This document shows, one piece after another, positions 1-4,271 of a DNA stretch of 5,253 bases (positions within the stretch are counted from its first letter, which is position 1; each line of letters starts with the position of its first letter). The notes below the pieces were generated by a model. The model searched no databases. It saw nothing but the letters and a program-made list of their open reading frames with translations, and was not told the DNA's origin. A program made the position numbers and the translations under genes. Source of the DNA: Ruminococcus flavefaciens (lineage in GTDB: Bacteria > Bacillota > Clostridia > Oscillospirales > Ruminococcaceae). Location of the stretch: positions 1 through 5,253 of the forward strand of contig DBXO01000004.1 of the NCBI GenBank assembly GCA_002309635.1, given 5' to 3'.

Positions 1-43
1 GGCAAGGATAATAATAGTATCTGTTTGCACACGATACTCAATT

Positions 44-72
44 ATTATATCATTTCTTCCGGAGCTTGTCAA
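44..72 (-). promoter_or_regulatory. Sigma-A type promoter reading leftward out of the window
   Basis: On the minus strand TTGACA (72-67) and TATAAT (49-44) match consensus at all twelve positions and are separated by exactly 17 bases. Transcription would start near 37 and leave the window leftward. The 37 bases of transcript visible contain no convincing RBS plus start, so the gene it drives lies beyond position 1. This is back-to-back with the promoter at 262-290. Confidence 0.75.
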
Positions 73-119
73 GCATTTTTTCGGCTGCGTAAAAGTTTTT
101 ATATTTATCAGTATCAGGA

Positions 120-260
120 GCTAAGAACCGAGAACTAAGCAGAGGCTGCGTTTCGCCAGTCCTATACTGCTTACCGATCACTGCTCTCTGATTACTTGCG
201 GAACGCCAGGGGGCGTCGTCCCCTGCTGATTACTAATCTCACTAATCACTGTTCACTAAT
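120..260. repeat. Non-coding stretch of degenerate short repeats, probable interspersed intergenic element
   Basis: No plausible gene is seen here. The stretch is built from short near-repeats: CTGATTACT at 188-196 and 226-234, then ACTAATCTC (232-240), ACTAATCAC (241-249) and ACTAAT (255-260). Two hairpins are present, CAGGGG/CCCCTG (207-212 and 220-225, loop 7) and GCAG/CTGC (139-149). GCGTTTCGC (148-156) and TTGCGGAACGC (196-206) have counterparts in reverse orientation at 3814-3836. I infer an interspersed non-coding repeat family of the kind common between Ruminococcus genes. Membership cannot be proven from one window. Confidence 0.5.
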
Positions 261-261
261 A

Positions 262-290
262 TTGACAAACGTAAAGTTTCATAGTATAAT
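262..290 (+). promoter_or_regulatory. Consensus sigma-A promoter of the antiporter-ispF unit
   Basis: TTGACA (262-267) and TATAAT (285-290) are both perfect and separated by 17 bases. The predicted start is near 297, about 49 bases before the antiporter start codon. The quality of the match suggests strong, constitutive expression of the downstream pair. Confidence 0.85.
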
Positions 291-300
291 AAGTATGAAC

Positions 301-319
301 AGGGAGCTTATGGCTCCTT
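301..319 (+). promoter_or_regulatory. Stem-loop at the extreme 5' end of the antiporter mRNA
   Basis: GGAGC (303-307) pairs with GCTCC (313-317) around a 5-base loop, and A301-T319 plus a G-T wobble (302/318) extend the stem to 7 pairs. It is followed by TTTTATTT. With a transcription start near 297 the hairpin would sit within a few bases of the mRNA 5' end. That position fits a stability element better than a terminator, although a weak early terminator or attenuator is not excluded. Confidence 0.4.
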
Positions 320-345
320 TTATTTATGAAAGGATATGGATATGA

Positions 346-1566
346 ATGGAAACCTATGAGATCTTGAAGGATCTTGCACTTATCTTTATTTTTGCCAAGG
401 CGGCAGGTCTGCTTGCACGGAAATGCAGGGCGCCCATGGTCGTTGGTGAGATCATCGCAGGCCTTATTATAGGTCCCTGCCTCGGTCTTAATCTTGTCCA
501 GCCCTCGGAATTCATCAGTCAGATGGCTGAGATAGGCGTTATTCTCATAATGTTCTCGGCAGGTCTGGAGACAAATTTACAGGAGCTGAAAAAATCCGGC
601 TTTGCCGCATTCCTCATCGCCTGCGTGGGCGTATTCGTCCCGCTTTTGGGCGGAAGTCTTCTGTATATGGGTATTTACGGCTTCACGGAATTCGGAACGG
701 ACGAGTTCTTCAAGGCAGTGTTCATCGGCTGTATAATGACTGCTACCTCTGTGGGTATCACCGTGGAGGTCCTCAAGGAAATGGGCAAGCTGAGCACCCG
801 CGTGGGACAGACCATACTCAGCGCCGCTATCATCGACGACGTTATCGGTATCATCGTCCTCACCTTTGTTCTCGGCTTCAAGGACCCCGACAGCAATACC
901 CTCCTCGTTACAGGAAAGATATTCCTGTTCCTTGTGCTCTCACTTGTGGTGGGCTTCATTATTTACAAGCTGTTCAAGATATACGATGACAGGCATACCC
1001 ACACAAGACGTATACCTATAATCGCTATAACCCTGTGCTTCCTTATGGCTTATATCGCCGAGAAGTACTTCGGCATAGCTGATATCACGGGCGCCTATAT
1101 CGCGGGAATAATCCTCTGCAACGTCCGCGACGCCGAATACATAGACCGCCGCGTAAATATCAACGGTTATATGTTCTTTGCTCCTGTTTTCTTCGTAAGC
1201 ATTGGCCTTAAAACCAATTTCAGCAATATAGATTCCAGTATGATAGTCTTCTCCATAGGCTTTGTCATAGTTGCAATGCTCAGCAAGGTAATCGGCTGCG
1301 GACTGGTTTCAAAGTGCTTCAGGTACAGCTGGGTGGACTGCCTTAAGATAGGCGCGGGAATGATGACCCGCGGTGAAGTCGCACTCATCATCACAAACAA
1401 GGGACTGGGCCTCGGCATCATCGATTCGTCTTACTTTACGGCAGTAATCCTGCTCATTATCGTATCGAGCATCGTTACGCCGATAGTATTGAAACTGCTT
1501 TTCGGTAAGACGGACGGAGAAAAAAATGAAAAAGCTGTTCAGACAGCGAAGCGATCTGATTCGTAA
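346..1566 (+). CDS. Cation:proton antiporter, CPA2 family (Na+/H+ exchanger domain)
   Basis: A 406-aa polytopic membrane protein that should exchange Na+ or K+ for H+ across the cytoplasmic membrane. About twelve hydrophobic segments are visible. Family signatures appear in order: GEIIAGLIIGP (34-44), an AEIGVILIMFSAGLE segment (61-75), TATSVGITVEVL (132-143), the ion-binding Asp pair D164-D165 in an AIIDDVIGI helix, FFVSIGLKTNF (282-292), K314 in a glycine-containing helix, and TRGEVALII (341-349). Two adjacent aspartates, as in NapA, suggest an electrogenic exchanger. The length fits a minimal transporter with no TrkA-N or universal-stress tail, and the C-terminus (387-406) is a short charged tail. 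The start at 346 has AAAGGA (329-334) 11 bases upstream. An ATG at 342 is better spaced but opens only a 5-codon frame. The ion specificity cannot be read from sequence. Confidence 0.9.
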   Translation: METYEILKDLALIFIFAKAAGLLARKCRAPMVVGEIIAGLIIGPCLGLNLVQPSEFISQMAEIGVILIMFSAGLETNLQELKKSGFAAFLIACVGVFVPLLGGSLLYMGIYGFTEFGTDEFFKAVFIGCIMTATSVGITVEVLKEMGKLSTRVGQTILSAAIIDDVIGIIVLTFVLGFKDPDSNTLLVTGKIFLFLVLSLVVGFIIYKLFKIYDDRHTHTRRIPIIAITLCFLMAYIAEKYFGIADITGAYIAGIILCNVRDAEYIDRRVNINGYMFFAPVFFVSIGLKTNFSNIDSSMIVFSIGFVIVAMLSKVIGCGLVSKCFRYSWVDCLKIGAGMMTRGEVALIITNKGLGLGIIDSSYFTAVILLIIVSSIVTPIVLKLLFGKTDGEKNEKAVQTAKRSDS

Positions 1567-1592
1567 TGCGTAATTAATGAAAGGAGAAAAAT

Positions 1593-2069
1593 ATGTTCAG
1601 AATAGGTCACGGCTACGACGTTCACAAGCTCGTGGAGGGCAGAAAGCTCATACTCGGCGGAGTTGAGATACCGCACGTTACGGGTCTTCTCGGTCACTCC
1701 GACGCAGACGTGCTCGTACATGCAATAATGGACGCTATGCTGGGGGCACTGGCTATGGGCGATATCGGTCACCTCTTTCCCGACAGCGACGACAGCTTCA
1801 AGGGGGCTGACAGCATGAAGCTCATGGAGGAGGTCTGCCGCAGAGTAAGAGCAGAAGGCTGGGAGATAGGCAATATCGACGCAACTATAATCGCTCAGGC
1901 TCCGAAGCTTGCTCCTCATATAAAGGATATGAGAGAAAATATAGCAAGAGTATGCGGCTGCGATGTATCGCAGATAAGCGTTAAGGCTACCACTGAGGAG
2001 CACCTCGGCTTCACAGGTGAAAAGCTTGGTATGTCCGCTCATGCGGTGGCACTGATGTATAAGGGATAA
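1593..2069 (+). CDS. ispF: 2-C-methyl-D-erythritol 2,4-cyclodiphosphate synthase
   Basis: This cytoplasmic enzyme cyclises CDP-methylerythritol 2-phosphate to MEcPP, releasing CMP, in the MEP route to isopentenyl diphosphate. At 158 aa it is the full family length and ungapped. The N-terminal GHGYDVH motif (5-11) supplies metal ligands D9 and H11. GHSDADV (34-40) and H43 complete the metal site, GDIGHLFPDSD (56-66) lies in the active-site loop region, and KATTEEHLGFTGEKLG (131-146) is the C-terminal signature that contacts substrate. It should work as a homotrimer. The start has AAGGAG (1581-1586) with 6-base spacing. It begins 26 bases after the antiporter stop with no promoter or terminator in the gap, so co-transcription is likely. 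Its usual partner ispD is not in the window. Confidence 0.97.
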   Translation: MFRIGHGYDVHKLVEGRKLILGGVEIPHVTGLLGHSDADVLVHAIMDAMLGALAMGDIGHLFPDSDDSFKGADSMKLMEEVCRRVRAEGWEIGNIDATIIAQAPKLAPHIKDMRENIARVCGCDVSQISVKATTEEHLGFTGEKLGMSAHAVALMYKG

Positions 2070-2071
2070 GA

Positions 2072-2097
2072 AAAAGCTCTCCGTTCGGAGAGCTTTT
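2072..2097. terminator. Bidirectional intrinsic terminator shared by ispF and the minus-strand peptide genes
   Basis: AAAAGCTCTCC (2072-2082) and GGAGAGCTTTT (2087-2097) form a perfect 11-bp stem with a 4-base GTTC loop. The A and T tracts make it work in either direction. It starts 3 bases after the ispF stop on the plus strand and 4 bases after the stop of the 24-aa gene on the minus strand. Confidence 0.9.
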
Positions 2098-2100
2098 GTC

Positions 2101-2175
2101 TTATGATATTATTGCAGCAACAATACGACCTGCTGTATAACCAACTATGTATGCATGAATTAAAACAGGTAACAT
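2101..2175 (-). CDS. 24-aa hydrophobic peptide, probable single membrane helix
   Basis: A 24-codon frame starting MLPVLIHAYIVG and ending AAIIS. It is almost entirely hydrophobic, with one Arg (R17), one His (H7) and a GxxxG spacing (G12, G16) typical of helix packing in membranes. Support for it being a gene: a good RBS (GAAAGGAAG, about 2192-2184) with 8-base spacing, a position 33 bases after the 102-aa gene stop, and a stop 3 bases before the shared terminator. Its upstream block ATGAAAGGAAGT (2194-2183) is identical to the one before the 102-aa gene. Function is unknown. A membrane peptide partner, immunity peptide or toxin to the secreted neighbour are guesses. Confidence 0.55.
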   Translation of the reverse strand: MLPVLIHAYIVGYTAGRIVAAIIS

Positions 2176-2208
2176 TTTATACACTTCCTTTCATTATAAT
2201 AATACAGA

Positions 2209-2517
2209 TCAGTAGCCAACAGAGGCGAGAATGTCATTATAATAATTATACTGTGCTGTAGTTATATCAATATACGTATTTGCTTCCTGCTTTACGCCCT
2301 CGGCAACGGGGCCGCCAAAACTGCAAATTATGTTGATAAGTCTCTTGCCCCACGAAGCAACTTTATTATTGTTTTCAGTCGCTTCTTTCGCAGATATCGC
2401 ATGAACTGTTATTGAATTGTCTGTCTTTGGTGCGATCTTTTTGATCGTAGCTGTTCCTGCTCCGAGGATAGTAAATGCCATTGCCGCTGCTGTGAATTTC
2501 TTAACTGAGTTTTTCAT
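2209..2517 (-). CDS. Small secreted protein of unknown function (signal peptide + ~62-aa mature part)
   Basis: A 102-aa protein with a clear export signal: basic start (K2, K6, K7), hydrophobic core TAAAMAFTILGAGTATI (9-25), then a polar spacer and a possible signal peptidase I site after SITVHA (residue 40). The mature part would be about 62 residues, with one Cys (C65), a KRLINIICSFGG stretch (58-69), and a Tyr/Asn-rich C-terminus (TAQYNYYNDILASVGY). No enzymatic motif is seen. The RBS AAAGGAAG lies 8 bases before ATG. It heads a probable two-gene unit with the 24-aa gene. Small secreted proteins with this kind of N-terminus are familiar to me from Ruminococcus, but I cannot name a function. 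A bacteriocin-like or signalling peptide precursor is possible. Confidence 0.75.
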   Translation of the reverse strand: MKNSVKKFTAAAMAFTILGAGTATIKKIAPKTDNSITVHAISAKEATENNNKVASWGKRLINIICSFGGPVAEGVKQEANTYIDITTAQYNYYNDILASVGY

Positions 2518-2563
2518 CTGAGTTACTTCCTTTCATAATAAAATAGTTTTTTATGCTCTTTCA

Positions 2564-2593
2564 ATACGAACAAGTGATATTGTCAGTTCGTAT
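2564..2593. promoter_or_regulatory. Inverted repeat upstream of the secreted-protein gene, possible operator
   Basis: ATACGAAC (2564-2571) and GTTCGTAT (2586-2593) are perfect 8-bp inverted arms with a 14-base spacer, so arm centres are 22 bases apart (about two helical turns). This fits binding by a dimeric regulator. It lies 47-76 bases upstream of the 102-aa gene start on the minus strand. Promoter elements here are weak: TTGAAA (2562-2557) with an 18-base spacer to TATTAT (2538-2533) is the best pair, but its -10 box touches the RBS. An activator-dependent promoter is possible. Confidence 0.4.
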
Positions 2594-2691
2594 CTTCCTT
2601 ACATCTGCTATTTTATGCCTGGAAGTTCTTTTTCGCAACAAAAGCGGAGCGAACAGCCTCGTTTTTGCAGTAAACGGCTTTTTCTCCAATA

Positions 2692-2726
2692 AAACAAAAA
2701 GTCCTCCCGAGGGAGGAGGACCTTTT
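2692..2726 (-). terminator. Intrinsic terminator after the 18-aa gene
   Basis: Reading the minus strand, AAAAG leads into a hairpin whose arms GTCCTCC and GGAGGAC (plus strand 2701-2707 and 2715-2721, loop 7) are GC-rich, followed by TTTTTGTTTT. It ends the transcript from the promoter at 2835-2863 and could also act weakly on plus-strand transcripts (CCTTTT). It lies between the 18-aa gene and the 102-aa gene, so read-through would link them. Confidence 0.8.
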
Positions 2727-2740
2727 GTATAAGATGGGGG

Positions 2741-2797
2741 TCAAAAAGAAAAAATGTAGATCAGCCAGTCTAAATGATTATTGATAAAATCCTTCAT
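2741..2797 (-). CDS. 18-aa peptide gene, free-standing transcription unit
   Basis: The frame encodes MKDFINNHLDWLIYIFSF. Although tiny, it has every part of a gene in correct order: a promoter at 2863-2835, a predicted transcription start near 2828, AAAGGAG (2813-2807) 9 bases before ATG, a TGA stop, and an intrinsic terminator 15 bases beyond. The N-terminal half is polar and the C-terminal half is aromatic and hydrophobic (DWLIYIFSF), so it may be membrane-associated. I recognise no family. It could be a short hydrophobic toxin, a secretion-independent signal, or a leader peptide controlling read-through into the 102-aa gene. It could also be the decoy reading frame of a small RNA. Confidence 0.5.
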   Translation of the reverse strand: MKDFINNHLDWLIYIFSF

Positions 2798-2834
2798 TCT
2801 GATAAACTCCTTTCTGTAATAAGCCTATGTCTAT

Positions 2835-2863
2835 AGGATACAGCACAGTCCGCCGCTTGTCAA
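2835..2863 (-). promoter_or_regulatory. Promoter of the 18-aa gene
   Basis: On the minus strand TTGACA (2863-2858) is a perfect -35 box and TATCCT (2840-2835) a 4/6 -10 box, separated by 17 bases. The start is expected near 2828, leaving a 5' leader of about 30 bases. Confidence 0.75.
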
Positions 2864-2936
2864 CTCTGTTAAACAAAAAACGTAAATAATCGAACATTAA
2901 CAGTTCACAATTAGTACGCACAAAACACAGCAGCTT

Positions 2937-2977
2937 GAACAAAAAAGACCGTTATCAGGCTTTTTTATCTTTTGTTC
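2937..2977. terminator. A/T-flanked hairpin, terminator-like in both directions
   Basis: AAAAAAG (2941-2947) and CTTTTTT (2960-2966), with an inner CC/GG and one bulged A, form a hairpin ending in six T on either strand. Outer arms GAACAAAA (2937-2944) and TTTTGTTC (2970-2977) offer a longer alternative stem. It separates the 18-aa promoter from the promoter at 2979. No transcript that it must terminate is obvious on the plus strand, so its role is uncertain. Confidence 0.4.
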
Positions 2978-2978
2978 A

Positions 2979-3007
2979 TTGACTTTCACAATTAATTGTA
3001 GTAAATT
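2979..3007 (+). promoter_or_regulatory. Promoter of the GGDEF-remnant gene
   Basis: TTGACT (2979-2984) and TAAATT (3002-3007) have a 17-base spacer. The start near 3014 gives a leader of about 88 bases. The leader contains TCTGCG (3017-3022) and CGCAGA (3041-3046), an inverted pair around 18 bases. No c-di-GMP riboswitch core is recognisable in it. Confidence 0.6.
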
Positions 3008-3101
3008 AATAAAAAGTCTGCGATTTTTGCAGGTCGTATGCGCAGAATGCCGATAATATCATCAGCTTTTTTAACTATCAAAGTATAAAGAAGGTGTATT
3101 T

Positions 3102-3695
3102 ATGGATTTTCAGCAGTTTATCGACGGTTTTCTTGCTACCGCCTGTGTGGTCTCAGTAAACAGGCAAAGTGGCGGCAACTGTGAGGATATACGCATTGTT
3201 GCAGGCAATAAAATGTTTATCCAAATGGCAGAGCACCCGCCATTTATAACGGATCCGACCGTTCATCCCGATAAATTCATACCCGACAGCCCTTATTACA
3301 AGTACCTCCCGAGGACTCCCGATTTTGAGGACATATGTTTCCGTACAGCTGTACAGAAAAAATCCGTACATACCTATATACACCTTAATGTGTGCGACAT
3401 GTGGTTCAATATGTTCTTCATCCCCATAGACTATGAGGACAGCGATACCTGCTACTGTGTATACTCAACAGAGCCATGTGACGTCAACGATATAGATTCG
3501 GCTTCGACCAGCTCACTCACCACCTCAAACGATGTTCTCAAAACCTGTATAAAGCTCCGCGGCACAAACGACTTCAAAGCGACCATAAACGAGGTAATAG
3601 GCGATATCCGCGACGCTATGAGAGCAGCTGACGAGGCTATGTATAAGGATAAGGAAGAATATTACGCAAAATATCCCGAAAGGAAATACAGATAG
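3102..3695 (+). CDS. N-terminal sensory part fused to the C-terminal tail of a GGDEF domain (internally deleted diguanylate cyclase-like protein)
   Basis: A 197-aa soluble protein. Residues 1-125 form a compact PAS-like sensory region (motifs DIRIVAGNKMF, PYYKYLP, VHTYIHLNV, WFNMFFIPIDYED). Residues 126-165 form a linker ending TINEVIGDIR. From about residue 170 it reads DAMRAADEAMYKDKEEYYAK, which is the C-terminal helix typical of GGDEF domains (ADxAMYxxK). The GGDEF/GGEEF motif, the I-site and the rest of the ~160-residue catalytic domain are absent. Relatives I recall carry a GAF-like and full GGDEF region between these parts, so I infer an in-frame deletion with its junction near 3600-3617. 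It should not make c-di-GMP, though it could still bind a signal or partner. AAGAAGG (3088-3094) lies 7 bases before ATG. Confidence 0.7.
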   Translation: MDFQQFIDGFLATACVVSVNRQSGGNCEDIRIVAGNKMFIQMAEHPPFITDPTVHPDKFIPDSPYYKYLPRTPDFEDICFRTAVQKKSVHTYIHLNVCDMWFNMFFIPIDYEDSDTCYCVYSTEPCDVNDIDSASTSSLTTSNDVLKTCIKLRGTNDFKATINEVIGDIRDAMRAADEAMYKDKEEYYAKYPERKYR

Positions 3696-3738
3696 TAACA
3701 GCGCCATGATGATTATTCTTTCTTATGTATTAATTCAA

Positions 3739-3760
3739 CCCCTCTAATATTTTAGCGGGG
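3739..3760. other. Imperfect 22-base hairpin after the GGDEF-remnant gene
   Basis: CCCC (3739-3742) pairs with GGGG (3757-3760) and CTAA with TTAG inside it, with one T/C mismatch and a 4-base loop. No T tract follows on either strand, so it is not a standard terminator. It lies 44 bases past the stop codon and may protect the mRNA 3' end. No better terminator for that gene is seen. Confidence 0.35.
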
Positions 3761-3803
3761 CACTGTTGTAAAGGCGGGGTGATATTAAACAGTTAATGCG
3801 CAG

Positions 3804-3837
3804 AATAAAAATCGCGTTCCGCAAAAAGTGAAACGCG
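3804..3837 (-). terminator. Intrinsic terminator of the 65-aa gene
   Basis: On the minus strand CGCGTTTC (3837-3830) pairs with GGAACGCG (3820-3813), 8 pairs including one G-T, around a 9-base loop. It is followed directly by ATTTTTATT (3812-3804). It lies about 58 bases beyond the stop of the minus-strand gene at 3895. Confidence 0.75.
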
Positions 3838-3846
3838 AACTTAGGT

Positions 3847-3875
3847 GCGCAGGCTCTGCGCCGTTATGGCATAAC
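3847..3875. repeat. Two adjacent palindromes between the 65-aa gene and its terminator
   Basis: GCGCAG/CTGCGC (3847-3852 and 3856-3861, loop 3) is followed one base later by GTTATGGCATAAC (3863-3875), a palindrome with a single central base. Neither has a T tract. A shorter relative, GTTATAAC, lies at 4145-4152 at the other end of the same gene. They could be protein-binding sites or RNA hairpins in the 3' untranslated region. Confidence 0.4.
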
Positions 3876-3894
3876 AGAATTGATGAAATTATTA

Positions 3895-4092
3895 TTATTC
3901 CTTAAACTTGAACATTTCTATTTCTTCAGGAGTAAGGTCCTGGAATTCTTTATTGTTTGTCTTCATATATTTAATGATTCTTTTGAAATCAATTTCGTTA
4001 GGCGGAAGGTTTATGCCTTCCTTTGAACCAATATAAATTCCGTCAAATCCTTCAAAATCCGGATCTGGAATAATGCACTCTTTTTTACTCAT
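3895..4092 (-). CDS. 65-aa acidic hypothetical protein
   Basis: A small soluble protein with no membrane segment or signal peptide. It opens MSKKECIIPDPDFEGFDGIYIG, has a central basic helix-like stretch (FKRIIKYMKTNNKEF, 36-50) and ends LTPEEIEMFKFKE. No family is recognised. AAGGTGG sits about 10 bases before ATG, and it has a terminator downstream (3804-3837) and a candidate promoter upstream (4172-4145), so it looks like a complete single-gene unit. It is divergent from the partition genes and, like them, AT-rich, which suggests shared accessory ancestry. Small acidic proteins next to partition modules can be regulators or antitoxins, but nothing in the sequence proves that. Confidence 0.65.
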   Translation of the reverse strand: MSKKECIIPDPDFEGFDGIYIGSKEGINLPPNEIDFKRIIKYMKTNNKEFQDLTPEEIEMFKFKE

Positions 4093-4104
4093 AATAGTGC
4101 CACC

Positions 4105-4133
4105 TTGTTAGAAACAACTAAAAAGCTTATTAT
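4105..4133 (+). promoter_or_regulatory. Candidate promoter of the parA-parB unit
   Basis: TTGTTA (4105-4110) and TATTAT (4128-4133) are separated by 17 bases. The start near 4140 gives a leader of about 130 bases that contains all the dyads at 4153-4269. No comparably good promoter was found nearer parA. Confidence 0.5.
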
Positions 4134-4144
4134 CCCTTATGGGG

Positions 4145-4172
4145 GTTATAACATCACGGACGGTGGTTGCAA
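4145..4172 (-). promoter_or_regulatory. Candidate promoter of the 65-aa gene
   Basis: On the minus strand TTGCAA (4172-4167) and TATAAC (4150-4145) are separated by 16 bases. The start near 4138 gives a 45-base leader. It faces the plus-strand promoter at 4105-4133, so the two initial transcripts would overlap over their first bases and each polymerase would cross the other promoter. The -10 overlaps the palindrome GTTATAAC (4145-4152). Confidence 0.4.
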
Positions 4173-4269
4173 CACACAAAGGGCAGTTGAGCCTTCTCTG
4201 CCCTGTTCCGTGATTATATACGCAAAAGAAGGTAGAATATAACGCACATAAGTGCAGAAAGAAGGCTCG
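4153..4269 (+). promoter_or_regulatory. Structured parA leader with alternative hairpins, one covering the RBS
   Basis: Three pairings are visible. Outer arms ATCACGGA (4153-4160) and TCCGTGAT (4207-4214) enclose GGGCAG/CTGCCC (4181-4186 and 4198-4203). Alternatively GAGCCTTCTCTGC (4189-4201) pairs with 4254-4268 over 13 base pairs with a 2-base AA bulge. That second arm contains the parA Shine-Dalgarno AAAGAAGG (4258-4265). Because CTGC at 4198-4201 is used by both the GGGCAG hairpin and the RBS hairpin, the structures exclude each other, as in a translational switch. It could also be a DNA site for the partition protein. Confidence 0.45.
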
Positions 4270-4271
4270 TT

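Noticed and set aside
1539..2042. 167-codon minus-strand open frame opposite ispF
   Set aside because: It lies antisense to an unmistakable ispF gene, has no family features and no convincing RBS. The other long frames opposite the antiporter, the GGDEF remnant, parA and parB were set aside for the same reason.
2564..2593. LexA/DinR (SOS) box before the secreted-protein gene
   Set aside because: The Firmicutes SOS site needs GAAC-N4-GTTC. Here the GAAC and GTTC halves are 14 bases apart.
2553..2732. 59-codon plus-strand open frame
   Set aside because: No RBS precedes it, it runs through the terminator hairpin at 2701-2721, and it overlaps the leader region of the minus-strand genes.
3014..3101. 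c-di-GMP riboswitch in the leader of the GGDEF-remnant gene
   Set aside because: The leader has one weak inverted pair but none of the conserved GEMM core elements I would expect.
3038..3806. 11-base direct repeat ATGCGCAGAAT flanking the GGDEF-remnant gene (3038-3048 and 3796-3806)
   Set aside because: A few 11-base matches are expected by chance in 5 kb, there are no accompanying terminal inverted repeats or transposase, and the matching does not extend.
3813..3837. parS site near the partition genes
   Set aside because: The GTGAAACGCG stretch resembles half of the chromosomal parS consensus, but the matching half is missing and the dyad is explained by the terminator stem.
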